From contig SVQN01000021.1 in assembly GCA_015065295.1 (NCBI GenBank), positions 1-40,059 on the forward strand: a stretch of DNA of 40,059 bases. Reading direction: 5' to 3'. The translations under genes were made by a program, and so were the position numbers. Each line of letters starts with the position of its first letter. Within the stretch, counting starts at the first letter, position 1. Below the pieces are notes generated by a model. It was not told the origin of the DNA. It made no database searches and was given only the letters and a program-made list of their open reading frames with translations. Of the stretch, positions 1 to 8,648 are shown in pieces. The stretch comes from Oscillospiraceae bacterium (lineage in GTDB: Bacteria; Bacillota; Clostridia; Oscillospirales; CAG-272).

Positions 1-339
1 ATGCCGCACGACTACTTCGAAGAATGCTACCGCTACTGCCTGACCGAAATCAAGGAAAAGACGAACGCGAAGATCATCATCCTCGAGCAGTTCCTTCTCC
101 CGACCGCCGACAAGGACTCCTTCCGCGTTGACCTCGACCCGAAAATCCAGGTCACCCGCAAGCTCGCGCGCGAATTCGCCGACGCCTTCCTCCCCCTCGA
201 CGGTCTCTTCGCCTCCCACTCCATCGGCGTCGCTCCCACCCTCTGGGCTGCCGACGGCGTTCACCCCACCGAAGCCGGTGCCCGTCTCATCGCCGGGTAC
301 TATGCCGATGCGTTTGACAAGCTGTTCGCTGGTATGTAA
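1..339 (+). CDS. SGNH/GDSL-type hydrolase, C-terminal fragment
   Basis: This is the last part of an SGNH/GDSL esterase/lipase-like protein, cut by the window edge. The in-frame ATG at position 1 is probably an internal Met, because the GDS nucleophile block and the G and N blocks are absent and must lie upstream. What is visible is block V, DGVHPTEAG (residues 85-93 of this fragment), which supplies the catalytic Asp and His of the family, followed by a C-terminal helix. The stop is TAA at 337-339. Related enzymes deacylate acetylated sugars or lipids; the substrate cannot be read here. The gene is convergent with spoIVA, and a long inverted-repeat element fills the space between them. Confidence 0.75.
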   Translation: MPHDYFEECYRYCLTEIKEKTNAKIIILEQFLLPTADKDSFRVDLDPKIQVTRKLAREFADAFLPLDGLFASHSIGVAPTLWAADGVHPTEAGARLIAGYYADAFDKLFAGM

Positions 340-364
340 TTTGATGTTTCGGGGATGCGTTCTT

Positions 365-885
365 GGGGGAAACTTTTTGGAAAAAGTTTCCCCCAAACCC
401 CTTTCAAAAACTTTTCATCTGTGGTAGCCATTTGGTGACTGCGGATTTTTTCTTTTTGGGGTTGTAGAGATAAGTTGCGTTCGTTCAGCTGACAGCGGGG
501 ACTGTCTCCAATTCCTGAGAAAGGGTGAAGACGGAAGTCAGGGGCCACCGAGACCCTGACTTCCCACGCCATGAGGAAAACCTTCGATTTAAACCCGCCA
601 TATAGATTTCCTTTATGTCAGGCCGACCCCGTCGCTGAATTCAAAATTCTTTAGAGATCACAAAACGTACTCCACGGCTACGGCGAGCAGGGTCTCGGTG
701 GCCCCTGCGAGCTCGCTCCACCATATTCGTATGTATTGTAGCCGTGTCCCCCTGTCAGCTGCACGAACGCGCCTTATCTCTTCCCCCAAAAAACGAACAA
801 TCCGCACCCAACAAACCGTCAGCCACCGCCGAAAAGTTTTTGAGGAGGGGTTTGGGGAGGAACTTTTTCCAAAAAGTTCCTCCCC
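365..885. repeat. 521-bp foldback element between convergent genes
   Basis: This element fills most of the gap between the SGNH hydrolase and spoIVA. Arms of about 136 bp (365-500) and 138 bp (748-885) are imperfect inverted copies of each other. Each arm ends in an A/T-centred hairpin: 365-394 (GGGGGAAAC.../...GTTTCCCCC) and 854-885 (GGGGAGGAAC.../...GTTCCTCCCC). Next to the hairpins lie ACCCCTTTCAAAAACTTTT and its inverted counterpart. An inner inverted repeat (541-558 with 688-705, GGGGCCACCGAGACCCTG) closes the middle. There is no credible coding sequence: short frames on the two arms translate alike only because the arms are copies. The termini match the hairpin family seen at 8583, 12576, 18061, 19506, 24861 and 28932. 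Confidence 0.8.
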
Positions 886-904
886 ATCGTTCCCCCGTCC
901 CCCA

Positions 905-2431
905 TCACAAAATAATACAGATCAACCCCTGACTGCCCTCGTTGATGATCTTCGAGAGCGTCTCGCCGAACTTCTGGCGCGCATCCGGGGGGAGACGATC
1001 CAGCTTCACGCGGAGACCGTCGCCGACCAGCTCGTAGAGGGACTTGCCGAAAAGGTTCGACTGCCAGATCGCCTGCGGGTCGCCCGAGAAGTCCTGCATC
1101 AGGGACGTCATCATCGCCTCCGATTGCTGCTCCGTGCCCACGATCGGGTTGATTTCTGTCTCGATCAACGTTTTTATCATGTGGATCGACGAGGCCGACG
1201 CGCGCAGACGAACGCCGTAGCCGCCCGACTGCCGCACGATTTCCGGCTCCTCCAGACGAAGGTCGTCGATTCCCGGCATCACGATCCCGTAGCCGCTCTC
1301 GTTTACCTGCATGAGCGCGTCATGATATTTGTCAAACTCCCGCTTTGCCGCCGACAGACCTTCCAATGCCTCCAGTAAGTCCGTCTCGTTCTTCATCGGA
1401 ATGCCCGTGATTTCCGAGATCACATCGTAGTACAGTCCGTCCGGCAGACGTACCCGCAGAACCGCCGTGCCGCTCCCTGCGTCTGTTTTTTCAATGTCCG
1501 CCGCCGCTTCGTCTCCGTACTCGCCAATCGTAGACACCGCTTTCCGGATGCCCGCCGTCAGGACTTCCGCGAATTCTCCCCGGATGTCCCGCAGACGCTT
1601 CATCTTCTTCGATGCCGCAACCGCCGCCTCCGTGATTCCCCGCTTCAGACGGTGGTCGTCCGGAAGTACCGCCATCCACGCCGGAAGGTGAATGTCCGCC
1701 TCCTTCACCGGAAATTCGTCCAGCAGCATCTCCAGAATGTGCGCGATGTCCTCCGCGTCCAGCTCGAGGCAGTTCACCAACGCCACCGGCGCACGGTATG
1801 CTTCCTCCAGCGACATCGCCAGCCGCACCGACTCCTCCGCCTCCGGATGCGACGAATTCAGAATCACCGCAAACGGCTTTCCCAACGCCGTCAGCTCCTT
1901 TGCCGCGCGTTCCTCCGCCGGACGGTAGCTTTCTCTGGGGAAATCCCCGACCGAGCCGTCCGATGTCACAAGCATCCCGATGGTCGCGTGGTCGGTGATG
2001 ACCTTCCGCGTCCCGTATTCCGCCGCCTCTTCAAATGTCACAGGTTCACTGTGCCACGGAGTCCGAACCATGCGGGAACCGCCGTTTTCGCCGCCGTCCT
2101 GCGCTTCCGGGATCATGTAGCCCACGCAGTCCACCAGCTTCACGCGCAGAGCCGCGCCGTCGTCCCCGGTACCGCCCACGCGGATGCTCACGCCGTCGTC
2201 GGGGATGAACTTCGGCTCGGTTGTCATCACCGCGCGTCCGCCCGCGCTCTGGGGCAGTTCGTCGCGGGAACGTTCGCGTTCGAAATCGTCCGCGATGTTC
2301 GGGAGGACGACGGTTTCCATAAACCGTTTGATGAAGGTACTTTTGCCGCTGCGTACCGGTCCGACCACGCCGATGTACACGTCGCCGCGGGTACGTCCCG
2401 CGATATCCTTATAGATTGCCGTATCAGTCAC
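905..2431 (-). CDS. spoIVA: Stage IV sporulation protein A, spore-coat morphogenetic ATPase
   Basis: SpoIVA is made in the mother cell, hydrolyses ATP and polymerises on the outer forespore membrane to form the coat basement layer. The 508-aa length is close to the usual ~490. The N-terminus carries a Walker A, GPVRSGKST (about residues 24-32), in a TRAFAC-like domain, and the protein ends in GLICIIL, as is typical of the family. The start is GTG at 2431, chosen because GGAGG lies 10 nt upstream; no ATG is as well placed. Upstream, CATAGGAT (2469-2476 on the minus strand) resembles a mother-cell sigma -10, but no -35 is clear. The 514-bp repeat element at 2479-2992 lies directly upstream and isolates the gene from polC. 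Confidence 0.95.
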   Translation of the reverse strand: MTDTAIYKDIAGRTRGDVYIGVVGPVRSGKSTFIKRFMETVVLPNIADDFERERSRDELPQSAGGRAVMTTEPKFIPDDGVSIRVGGTGDDGAALRVKLVDCVGYMIPEAQDGGENGGSRMVRTPWHSEPVTFEEAAEYGTRKVITDHATIGMLVTSDGSVGDFPRESYRPAEERAAKELTALGKPFAVILNSSHPEAEESVRLAMSLEEAYRAPVALVNCLELDAEDIAHILEMLLDEFPVKEADIHLPAWMAVLPDDHRLKRGITEAAVAASKKMKRLRDIRGEFAEVLTAGIRKAVSTIGEYGDEAAADIEKTDAGSGTAVLRVRLPDGLYYDVISEITGIPMKNETDLLEALEGLSAAKREFDKYHDALMQVNESGYGIVMPGIDDLRLEEPEIVRQSGGYGVRLRASASSIHMIKTLIETEINPIVGTEQQSEAMMTSLMQDFSGDPQAIWQSNLFGKSLYELVGDGLRVKLDRLPPDARQKFGETLSKIINEGSQGLICIIL

Positions 2432-2478
2432 TGAATATAATCCTCCGGTTTGGGTTTGGTTTTGCTAAATCCTATGAT

Positions 2479-2992
2479 TAGAAGGAAGAAAAAAGTACCG
2501 TTCCGGTACTTTTTTAATTTTATGTCCTGCGCGGACGGCGGGTTGTTAATTGTCTGCGAGTGCAGACTTGACATTGTCCTACGCGGACGGCGCATAAGAG
2601 GACTTCCGGGGCGAAGCCCTCTTATGAATCACCCCGCCCTGCGTTTGTGGGACTCGGCCTTGAGGCCTCGGACATACAGCGGTTTGCCCGCATTCAAATT
2701 GTTAGGAAGAAACAAAGTACTGTGCAAATCTGTCCAAATTGTTCGTTCAGTAGAAATAGCCATGAGGGAAAACTAAATTTTTAGGTTCCACCTTTGGTTG
2801 AACAAAACCCCTGTTCTTCCGTGCGATCTGCTGAGTGAACACTGCTGTTTGTCTGAGCCCTCAAGGGCGAGTCCCCCGAACGCCAAGCCCGGAATTCACA
2901 AAGGGGCGGCGTCTGAGCCCCTTTGTGCGCCGTCCCGCGTAGGGACATAAAATTGAAAAAAGTACCGGAACGGTACTTTTTTCTTCCTTCTA
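2479..2992. repeat. 514-bp inverted-repeat element with nested hairpins (MITE/BIME-like)
   Basis: The ends are perfect inverted repeats (TAGAAGGAAGAAAAAAGTAC...), and the similarity continues inward with gaps for about 200 bp on the left and 150 bp on the right. Each terminus contains its own hairpin, AAAAAAGTACCG/CGGTACTTTTTT (2489-2515 and 2956-2982). Further in are stem-loops at matching places: CATAAGAGG/CCTCTTATG (2593-2626) and CACAAAGGGG/CCCCTTTGTG (2897-2927). Their sequences differ but pairing is kept in both. The left arm has about 50 bp extra, with a repeat of TCCTNCGCGGACGGCG. No ORF worth calling and no target-site duplication is visible. The centre holds AAGTACTGTGCAAATC (2715-2730), shared with other repeats in the window. 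Confidence 0.8.
2953..2985 (-). terminator. Bidirectional-type terminator after polC
   Basis: A 12-bp perfect stem AAAAAAGTACCG / CGGTACTTTTTT with a GAA loop sits about 35 nt past the polC stop. It has T-tracts on both strands. It is also the right terminal hairpin of the 514-bp repeat element, so the element appears to supply polC's terminator. Confidence 0.7.
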
Positions 2993-3017
2993 TCCCAAAC
3001 GAGCAGTTTGGTATTCC

Positions 3018-6000
3018 TCACCCAAACAGCGATAGCTGATTCGTCTTCGACATTCCCTTCATCGCGCCGTGCTTCTCCAGAAGCTCCAGCACCGACTTCG
3101 ATACCTTCGCCGTCGTCCGAAGCTCCTCAATCGAGAAAATGTCCCCCGATTTCATCGCTTCCATGATGTGTATCGCCGCCGTTTCGCCAAGCCCCGGCAA
3201 GGACGTGAACGGCAGACGGATCTTCCCATGTTCCGGCACATATTTCGTCGCGTGTGACTTGTGAATGTCTACCGGCAGGAAGTCGTACCCCCGCTGGAAG
3301 CATTCGTTCACCAGCATCAGCGCGTTCAGCACCGCCGCTTCCGTCGGGGACAGCTCGTTCTTCCGGCGCAGCATATCCGTGAGCGTCTCGCGGACGTGTT
3401 CCTTCCCGCCCATGACGATCTCCCCGTCGAATCCGTCCGGTGCCGCCGAGAAGTACGCCGCGTAGAATTCCACCGGGTAGTAAATCTTGTACCACATCAG
3501 TCGGATCGCGTCGATAACGTACGCCGCCGCGTGCGCTTTCGGGAACATATACCGGATTTTCTGCAGCGAGTCGATGTACCACTGCGGAACCCCCGCTTCC
3601 CGCATCGCGTTCTGCATATCGTCCGGGATAATCACGCCTTTTTTGTTCTTCCGGACGAATTCCATGATCTTGAACGACAGGCTCTTGTCCATGCCGTATT
3701 TGTGAATCAGCGTCATCATGATGTCGTCACGGCATCCGATAACGTCCGAAATCGTGCAGATTTTGTTATTGATGAGTTCGTCCGCGTTCCCCAGCCAGCA
3801 GCCGGTGCCGTGGGTCAGACCCGAAATCTGGAGAAGGTCGGTGAAATTCTTCGGCTGCGCGGACATCAGTACCCCGCGGATGAACGGGGTTCCCATTTCC
3901 GGCAGACCGAGCGTCGCCGTTTTGGATTCGATCTGTTCCGGCGAAACGCCGATCGGTTCGGTCGATGTAAAGCTCCTGTACACCGCCGGGTCACTCATCG
4001 GCACGTCGAGAACGCTGTAACCGGAATATTCTTCCAGTCGTTTGTATTTTGTCGGAATATCATGCCCGAGAATATCGAGCTTGAGAATCGTATCGTGGAG
4101 GTATTTGAACTCGAAATGCGTCGTGATAATGTCGGAATTCGGGTCGTCCGCCGGATGCTGTACCGGACAGAAGTCGTACACGTCGTATTCCTGCGGCACG
4201 ACGATGATCCCGCCCGGATGCTGACCGGTCGTCCGCTTCGTCCCGACACACCCCGCGATCAGACGGTCCATTTCCGCGCGGTTCACAGAAATCCCCTTGG
4301 CTTCGAGGAACTTCGCCGCAAAGCCGTACGCGGTCTTGTCCGCCAGCGTACCGATCGTCCCCGCCTTGAACGCCTTTCCCGCACCGAACAGAACTTCGGT
4401 AAACTTGTGTGCGTCGCCCTGCACGTCGCCGGAGAAGTTCAGGTCGATGTCCGGTGTTTTGTCCCCCTTGAATCCGAGGAAGGTTTCAAACGGAATGTCG
4501 TGGCCGTCGCGGTAGAGATCGGTTCCGCATTCCGGACATTTCCGGTCGGGCAGGTCAAAGCCGGAGCCGTACGCGCCGCCTTCGTAGAATTCCGACCAGC
4601 GGCACTTCGGACAGCGGTAATGCGGCGGAAGCGGGTTGACCTTCGTGATTCCCGCCATCGTCGCGGCAAAGGACGATCCGACCGATCCGCGCGAACCGAC
4701 CTGATACCCTTTTTCTTCGCTGTTTTCCACAAGTTTCCGGGCGATGATATACATGATCGCAAAACCGTTCTTGATGATCGCGTCCAGTTCGCGTTCAAGA
4801 CGCGCGGAAACGATCTCCGGCAGCGGATCGCCGTACCAGTCCTTGGCAAGTTCCCAGCACTTGGTCGTCAGTTCCTCTTCCGCGCCGTCGATGTGCGGCG
4901 GATAGTTCCCTTTCGGAATCGGGCGGCACGGTTCGATCATCTCCGCAATTTTGTTCGGGTTCTCGATGACCACTTCCCTTGCAACGTCCTCACCAAGATA
5001 GGCGAATTCCTCCAGCATTTCTTCCGTGGTACGGAAATAGAGCTTGGTTTCCTGATCGGCGTCCTTGAATCCGAGACCGGTCAGGATGATGCGGCGGTAA
5101 ATTTCGTCTTCGGGATTTTTATAATGCGCGTCGCAGGTCGCACAGACCGGACGCTTTGCCTTCCGCCCGATTTCGACAATCCGTCGGTTGAGATTCCGGA
5201 GAGCTTCTTCGTCCGGCACCTTCCCCTCGCGGATCATGAATTCGTTGTTGGCAATCGGCTGAATCTCAAGGTAATCGTAGTATTCCGCGATTTCGATGAG
5301 GTCGGCTTCCGGCTTCCCTTCCATCATCGCGGTGAACAGTTCCCCGGCTTCACACGCGGAGCCGAGAATCAGCCCTTCGCGGTGTTCGTCCAGATTGGTT
5401 CGCGGAATGCGGGGATTCCGGTGATAATATTTCAGATACGAATCGGAAATCAGCCGGTAGAGGTTCTTCATGCCGGTCTGATTTTTCACGAGAATGATCT
5501 GGTGGTACGTCTTGAGCTTGAGCGGGTCGGCCTTTTCCGACATGACGTAGTTCATGCGGGCGATGGTATCGACCCCTTCCTCCTTCAGGCGTTCGACCAT
5601 ACAGGTGAAAATCGCCGCCAGCATTTCCGCGTCGTCGGAGGCACGGTGATGATTGAAGTCGCCCAGCTCGTAATATTTGGCAATCGTATCCAGTTTATGA
5701 TTTTTCAGTCCCGGGTTCATGTAGCGGGACATCGCCACAGTATCGAGGTAGGGATTTTCAAACGGCAGTCCCGCTTCGGCCGCCGCCTGACGGATGAAGC
5801 CCGTATCGAACGCCGCGTTGTGCGCGACGAGCATCCGGTCGCCGATGAACGCGAAAAAGTCCTTTAAAACCTCGGCAGCGGGCGGCGCGTCGGCAACCAT
5901 TTCGTCCGTGATGCCGGTCAGTTCGACGATATTTTCGGGAATCGGTACGCCCGGATTGACAAACGAGTTGAATTTTCCGAGAATCTCGCCGTTTTTCACG

Positions 6001-7454
6001 ATGACCGCGCCGATTTCCGTGATCTTGCACGTCGCCGCCGACAAACCGGTCGTCTCGATGTCAAACACCGCGAATTCGTCGCTGAACGAAACGTTTTCGC
6101 CGCGGTAAGCCGCCCGGGCAGTGTCGTCCACATAGTAGGCTTCCACGCCGTAGAGAACCTTGATTTCGTCGTTCAGCTTGTCCGCCGTTTCCATCGCCAC
6201 AGGGAAACTCTGGAGGTTGCCGTGGTCGGTGATGGCGATTGCCTTGTGACCCCATTTGTGCGCCGTCTTGACGATATCGTCCGCCTTGGTCGTCGCATCC
6301 ATGGAGGACATACAGGTATGCAGATGCAGTTCCACGCGCTTTTCGGGAGCCTTGTCCTTGCGCGGAACCACGGACACCTGTAAAATATCGTTGAACTGCA
6401 TATACAGGTCGTTGTCGAACGTGTCGCGCTTGATGTTCCCGCGGATCGCGTACGCCTTGCCCTTGCCGAACAGTTCTTCCGTTTCGGCGGCACTTTCGGC
6501 GGGAACGGTCGTCTTTATGTAAATGGACGTATCGCGGTCGGTTGCGGCAATGGTGAACATGATCTTGTCCTTGCGGCGCGTTTCCTTCTGCTGAATGTCG
6601 AACACTTCGCACAGGATGACCGCATTTTTCATCGTCCCCTTGACCGAGCGGAGCGTTGTCACATTCGCAATGTCAAAGAGTTCGCCGAACACGACCTTCG
6701 GTTCCGACACATCGAACACCGTCTTCCCGCATTTGATGAGGGTTTCGGACAGCACTTCCGCGTCGCCGCTTCCCTCGAACAGGGATGCCACGCGCGGCAG
6801 GACGACTTTTTCTTCCTCGACAGCCGCTTCTTCCGCCGCACGCGCCGCTTCGGCATTCCGTGCCTGCGTTTCGAGACGTTCATGCTCCGCCGCGATGATC
6901 GCGGACTGGCTGTTGAGCCGTTCGAGCTGGCGCGCCATGAATTCCGCGTATTCTTCCTCCGCGTCACGGCTCTGCTTGATCTCGACCTTGTAGTTCAAGC
7001 CGAATTCGCTGCGGATGATCCCCGCGATGACCTCGGCTGTCTGTGCGAGCTGGAGCAGAGTCAGTCCGCCGTGGGTGAACGGAATGAACATGGTGATGGT
7101 GCTGTCCGTCATCTGGAGTTCGTATTTGTTGAAAAATCCGTTGATAACGATGCCGACTCTCGCCGCTTCCGCCAGAACGTCGCCCATGTAGGTCTCGCTG
7201 AACAGAGATGCGTCGTAATGCGTGAGAATCCGGACATGGTTCAGCTCGTAGGTTTCTTTGATGAGAGCTTCAAGGGAATAAATGTCTTTTTTGGCAAACA
7301 GGCGCGGCAGAAAACAGCCCACTTCCGCCATGCGCTGTTCGCGGTTGATTTTTACGGTAATATTCGAGGCACTGTCGAAAATCTCCCGGTGAATCCCGGT
7401 CACGAGCGGTGCCGTTTTCTTGAAAATATCGTATAAGGTTCGGCTTTCTGCCAT
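3018..7454 (-). CDS. polC: DNA polymerase III subunit alpha, Gram-positive PolC type
   Basis: This is the replicative polymerase with built-in 3'-5' proofreading. The 1478-aa length fits PolC (~1440). Domains in order: an N-terminal PolC region and OB-fold; PHP start ELHLHTC (~res 375); an inserted DnaQ-type exonuclease with FDIETTG (~463), HNAAFDTGF and HRASDDAEM; a zinc-binding CPKC...CPECG (~949-980) in the polymerase region; the catalytic PDIDLNFSG (~1000); and a C-terminal QLSLFG resembling a clamp-binding peptide. The start ATG at 7454 has AGAGGT upstream. It is 10 nt after ispG, so the two are probably co-transcribed, as in many Clostridia (rseP-ispG-polC). The antisense frames across this gene are shadows. 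Confidence 0.97.
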   Translation of the reverse strand: MAESRTLYDIFKKTAPLVTGIHREIFDSASNITVKINREQRMAEVGCFLPRLFAKKDIYSLEALIKETYELNHVRILTHYDASLFSETYMGDVLAEAARVGIVINGFFNKYELQMTDSTITMFIPFTHGGLTLLQLAQTAEVIAGIIRSEFGLNYKVEIKQSRDAEEEYAEFMARQLERLNSQSAIIAAEHERLETQARNAEAARAAEEAAVEEEKVVLPRVASLFEGSGDAEVLSETLIKCGKTVFDVSEPKVVFGELFDIANVTTLRSVKGTMKNAVILCEVFDIQQKETRRKDKIMFTIAATDRDTSIYIKTTVPAESAAETEELFGKGKAYAIRGNIKRDTFDNDLYMQFNDILQVSVVPRKDKAPEKRVELHLHTCMSSMDATTKADDIVKTAHKWGHKAIAITDHGNLQSFPVAMETADKLNDEIKVLYGVEAYYVDDTARAAYRGENVSFSDEFAVFDIETTGLSAATCKITEIGAVIVKNGEILGKFNSFVNPGVPIPENIVELTGITDEMVADAPPAAEVLKDFFAFIGDRMLVAHNAAFDTGFIRQAAAEAGLPFENPYLDTVAMSRYMNPGLKNHKLDTIAKYYELGDFNHHRASDDAEMLAAIFTCMVERLKEEGVDTIARMNYVMSEKADPLKLKTYHQIILVKNQTGMKNLYRLISDSYLKYYHRNPRIPRTNLDEHREGLILGSACEAGELFTAMMEGKPEADLIEIAEYYDYLEIQPIANNEFMIREGKVPDEEALRNLNRRIVEIGRKAKRPVCATCDAHYKNPEDEIYRRIILTGLGFKDADQETKLYFRTTEEMLEEFAYLGEDVAREVVIENPNKIAEMIEPCRPIPKGNYPPHIDGAEEELTTKCWELAKDWYGDPLPEIVSARLERELDAIIKNGFAIMYIIARKLVENSEEKGYQVGSRGSVGSSFAATMAGITKVNPLPPHYRCPKCRWSEFYEGGAYGSGFDLPDRKCPECGTDLYRDGHDIPFETFLGFKGDKTPDIDLNFSGDVQGDAHKFTEVLFGAGKAFKAGTIGTLADKTAYGFAAKFLEAKGISVNRAEMDRLIAGCVGTKRTTGQHPGGIIVVPQEYDVYDFCPVQHPADDPNSDIITTHFEFKYLHDTILKLDILGHDIPTKYKRLEEYSGYSVLDVPMSDPAVYRSFTSTEPIGVSPEQIESKTATLGLPEMGTPFIRGVLMSAQPKNFTDLLQISGLTHGTGCWLGNADELINNKICTISDVIGCRDDIMMTLIHKYGMDKSLSFKIMEFVRKNKKGVIIPDDMQNAMREAGVPQWYIDSLQKIRYMFPKAHAAAYVIDAIRLMWYKIYYPVEFYAAYFSAAPDGFDGEIVMGGKEHVRETLTDMLRRKNELSPTEAAVLNALMLVNECFQRGYDFLPVDIHKSHATKYVPEHGKIRLPFTSLPGLGETAAIHIMEAMKSGDIFSIEELRTTAKVSKSVLELLEKHGAMKGMSKTNQLSLFG

Positions 7455-7464
7455 AGTGTACCTC

Positions 7465-8544
7465 TTATTTCAGCGCATTGTACGTTTCTTCCATCAGCGT
7501 TTCGATGACTTTGTCTTCGTCCACCTTCCGCACGGTCTCGCCGTGACGGAACAGGAGGGCATATCCGTCCCCGCCGGCAATGCCGAAGTCCGCTTCTCTC
7601 GCTTCTCCGGGGCCGTTGACCGCGCATCCCATGATTGCCACGGTCAGGCGTTTGCCGTTCGTCCGGATGTTCTCCGTTGCCGCACGGTATTTTTTACTGA
7701 TGTCAATCAAATCAATTTTCGTCCGTCCGCAGGTCGGGCAGGAAACGATGTCGATGCCGCCCGCTTCGTACAGTCCGAGCGACTTGAGGATTTCCTTCCC
7801 CGCGCTGACTTCGGTCACGGGATCGGCGGTCAGCGAAACACGGATGGTATCGCCGATGCCGCGCAGAAGAAGCGCACCGATGCCCATGGAATTCTTGATA
7901 AGCCCCGCGAAATCGTCCCCCGCTTCGGTCACGCCGAGATGAAGGGGATAATCGCTCTGCGCGGATACCAGTTCCGCCGCCGCCGTCATTTCGGAAATGT
8001 CGGACGACTTGATCGAGATCACGATATCGGAAAATCCGCAGGCTTCGAGCTGTTCGGCTTCCATCATCGCGGATTCCGCCAACGCTTCCGCGCACGGTCT
8101 GCCGTATTTTGCAAGCAGTTTTTTGTCCAGCGAACCGCCGTTCACGCCGATCCGGATGGGCACGCCCGCGTCACGGCAGGCATTCGCCACTTCGCGCACC
8201 TTCCATGCGTCGCCGATGTTGCCGGGATTGATGCGGATTTTGTCCGCGCCGCATTTCAGCGATTCGAGCGCGATCCGGTAGTCGAAATGGATGTCGGCCA
8301 CCAGCGGACAGGTCACGCCGCGGCGTTTCGCTTCCGTGAAAATCGCCGCCGCTTCCACATCCGGCACCGCCATACGGACGATGTCGCATCCCGCATTCGC
8401 CAGACGTTCGATCTGTGCGGCGGTCGCGGCGATGTCGTGCGCGGGCGTATTGGTCATCGACTGCACGGAAATCGGATTCCCGCCGCCGATTCTGATGTTC
8501 CCCGCCGTCACCGTGCGGGTGAGTTTTCTCTGTATGTCTTTCAT
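7465..8544 (-). CDS. ispG: 4-hydroxy-3-methylbut-2-enyl diphosphate synthase (flavodoxin)
   Basis: IspG (GcpE) converts methylerythritol cyclodiphosphate to HMBPP in the MEP isoprenoid pathway using a [4Fe-4S] cluster. At 359 aa it has the bacterial two-domain length. The N-terminal TIM barrel begins with GNIRIGGGNPISVQSMTNT. The C-terminal iron-sulfur domain has the ligand motifs SCPTCGR and MGCAVNGPGEA. It sits with dxr and uppS in one isoprenoid-rich cluster, consistent with making undecaprenyl carrier. The ATG at 8544 is the only plausible start, but no Shine-Dalgarno sequence is visible just upstream, where the DNA is A/T-rich, unlike most neighbours. polC follows after 10 nt. Confidence 0.96.
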   Translation of the reverse strand: MKDIQRKLTRTVTAGNIRIGGGNPISVQSMTNTPAHDIAATAAQIERLANAGCDIVRMAVPDVEAAAIFTEAKRRGVTCPLVADIHFDYRIALESLKCGADKIRINPGNIGDAWKVREVANACRDAGVPIRIGVNGGSLDKKLLAKYGRPCAEALAESAMMEAEQLEACGFSDIVISIKSSDISEMTAAAELVSAQSDYPLHLGVTEAGDDFAGLIKNSMGIGALLLRGIGDTIRVSLTADPVTEVSAGKEILKSLGLYEAGGIDIVSCPTCGRTKIDLIDISKKYRAATENIRTNGKRLTVAIMGCAVNGPGEAREADFGIAGGDGYALLFRHGETVRKVDEDKVIETLMEETYNALK

Positions 8545-8582
8545 GATGGTATGTTTATTTTGAAATATTCTTTTCCCAGATT

Positions 8583-8638
8583 GAAGGTTTTTGGATGGGG
8601 TTTGGGGAAACCTTTTTCCTCAAAAAAGGTTTCCCCAA
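8583..8638. repeat. Hairpin repeat family, single right-half copy, after rseP
   Basis: GAAGGTTTTTGGATGGGGTT leads into a long stem-loop TTGGGGAAACC.../...GGTTTCCCCAA (8602-8638). The hairpin ends 10 nt past the rseP stop codon (minus strand), the same placement as other right-half copies. No inverted partner is seen toward ispG, so this is a solo half. It may serve as a terminator or mRNA 3'-end structure, but the downstream T-tract is poor. Confidence 0.7.
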
Positions 8639-8648
8639 GAAACTCCTC

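Noticed and set aside
698-1378. Open frame running out of the repeat into spoIVA antisense
   Set aside because: It is part repeat, part shadow of spoIVA.
2479-2992. Clear target-site duplication for the 514-bp element
   Set aside because: The flanks (CTATGAT and TCCCAAA) do not match, so insertion by transposition is not shown.
3261-5867. 868-aa open frame antisense to polC
   Set aside because: Arg/His/Phe-rich shadow of a GC-rich coding strand; no domain, no ribosome site, and polC is certain.
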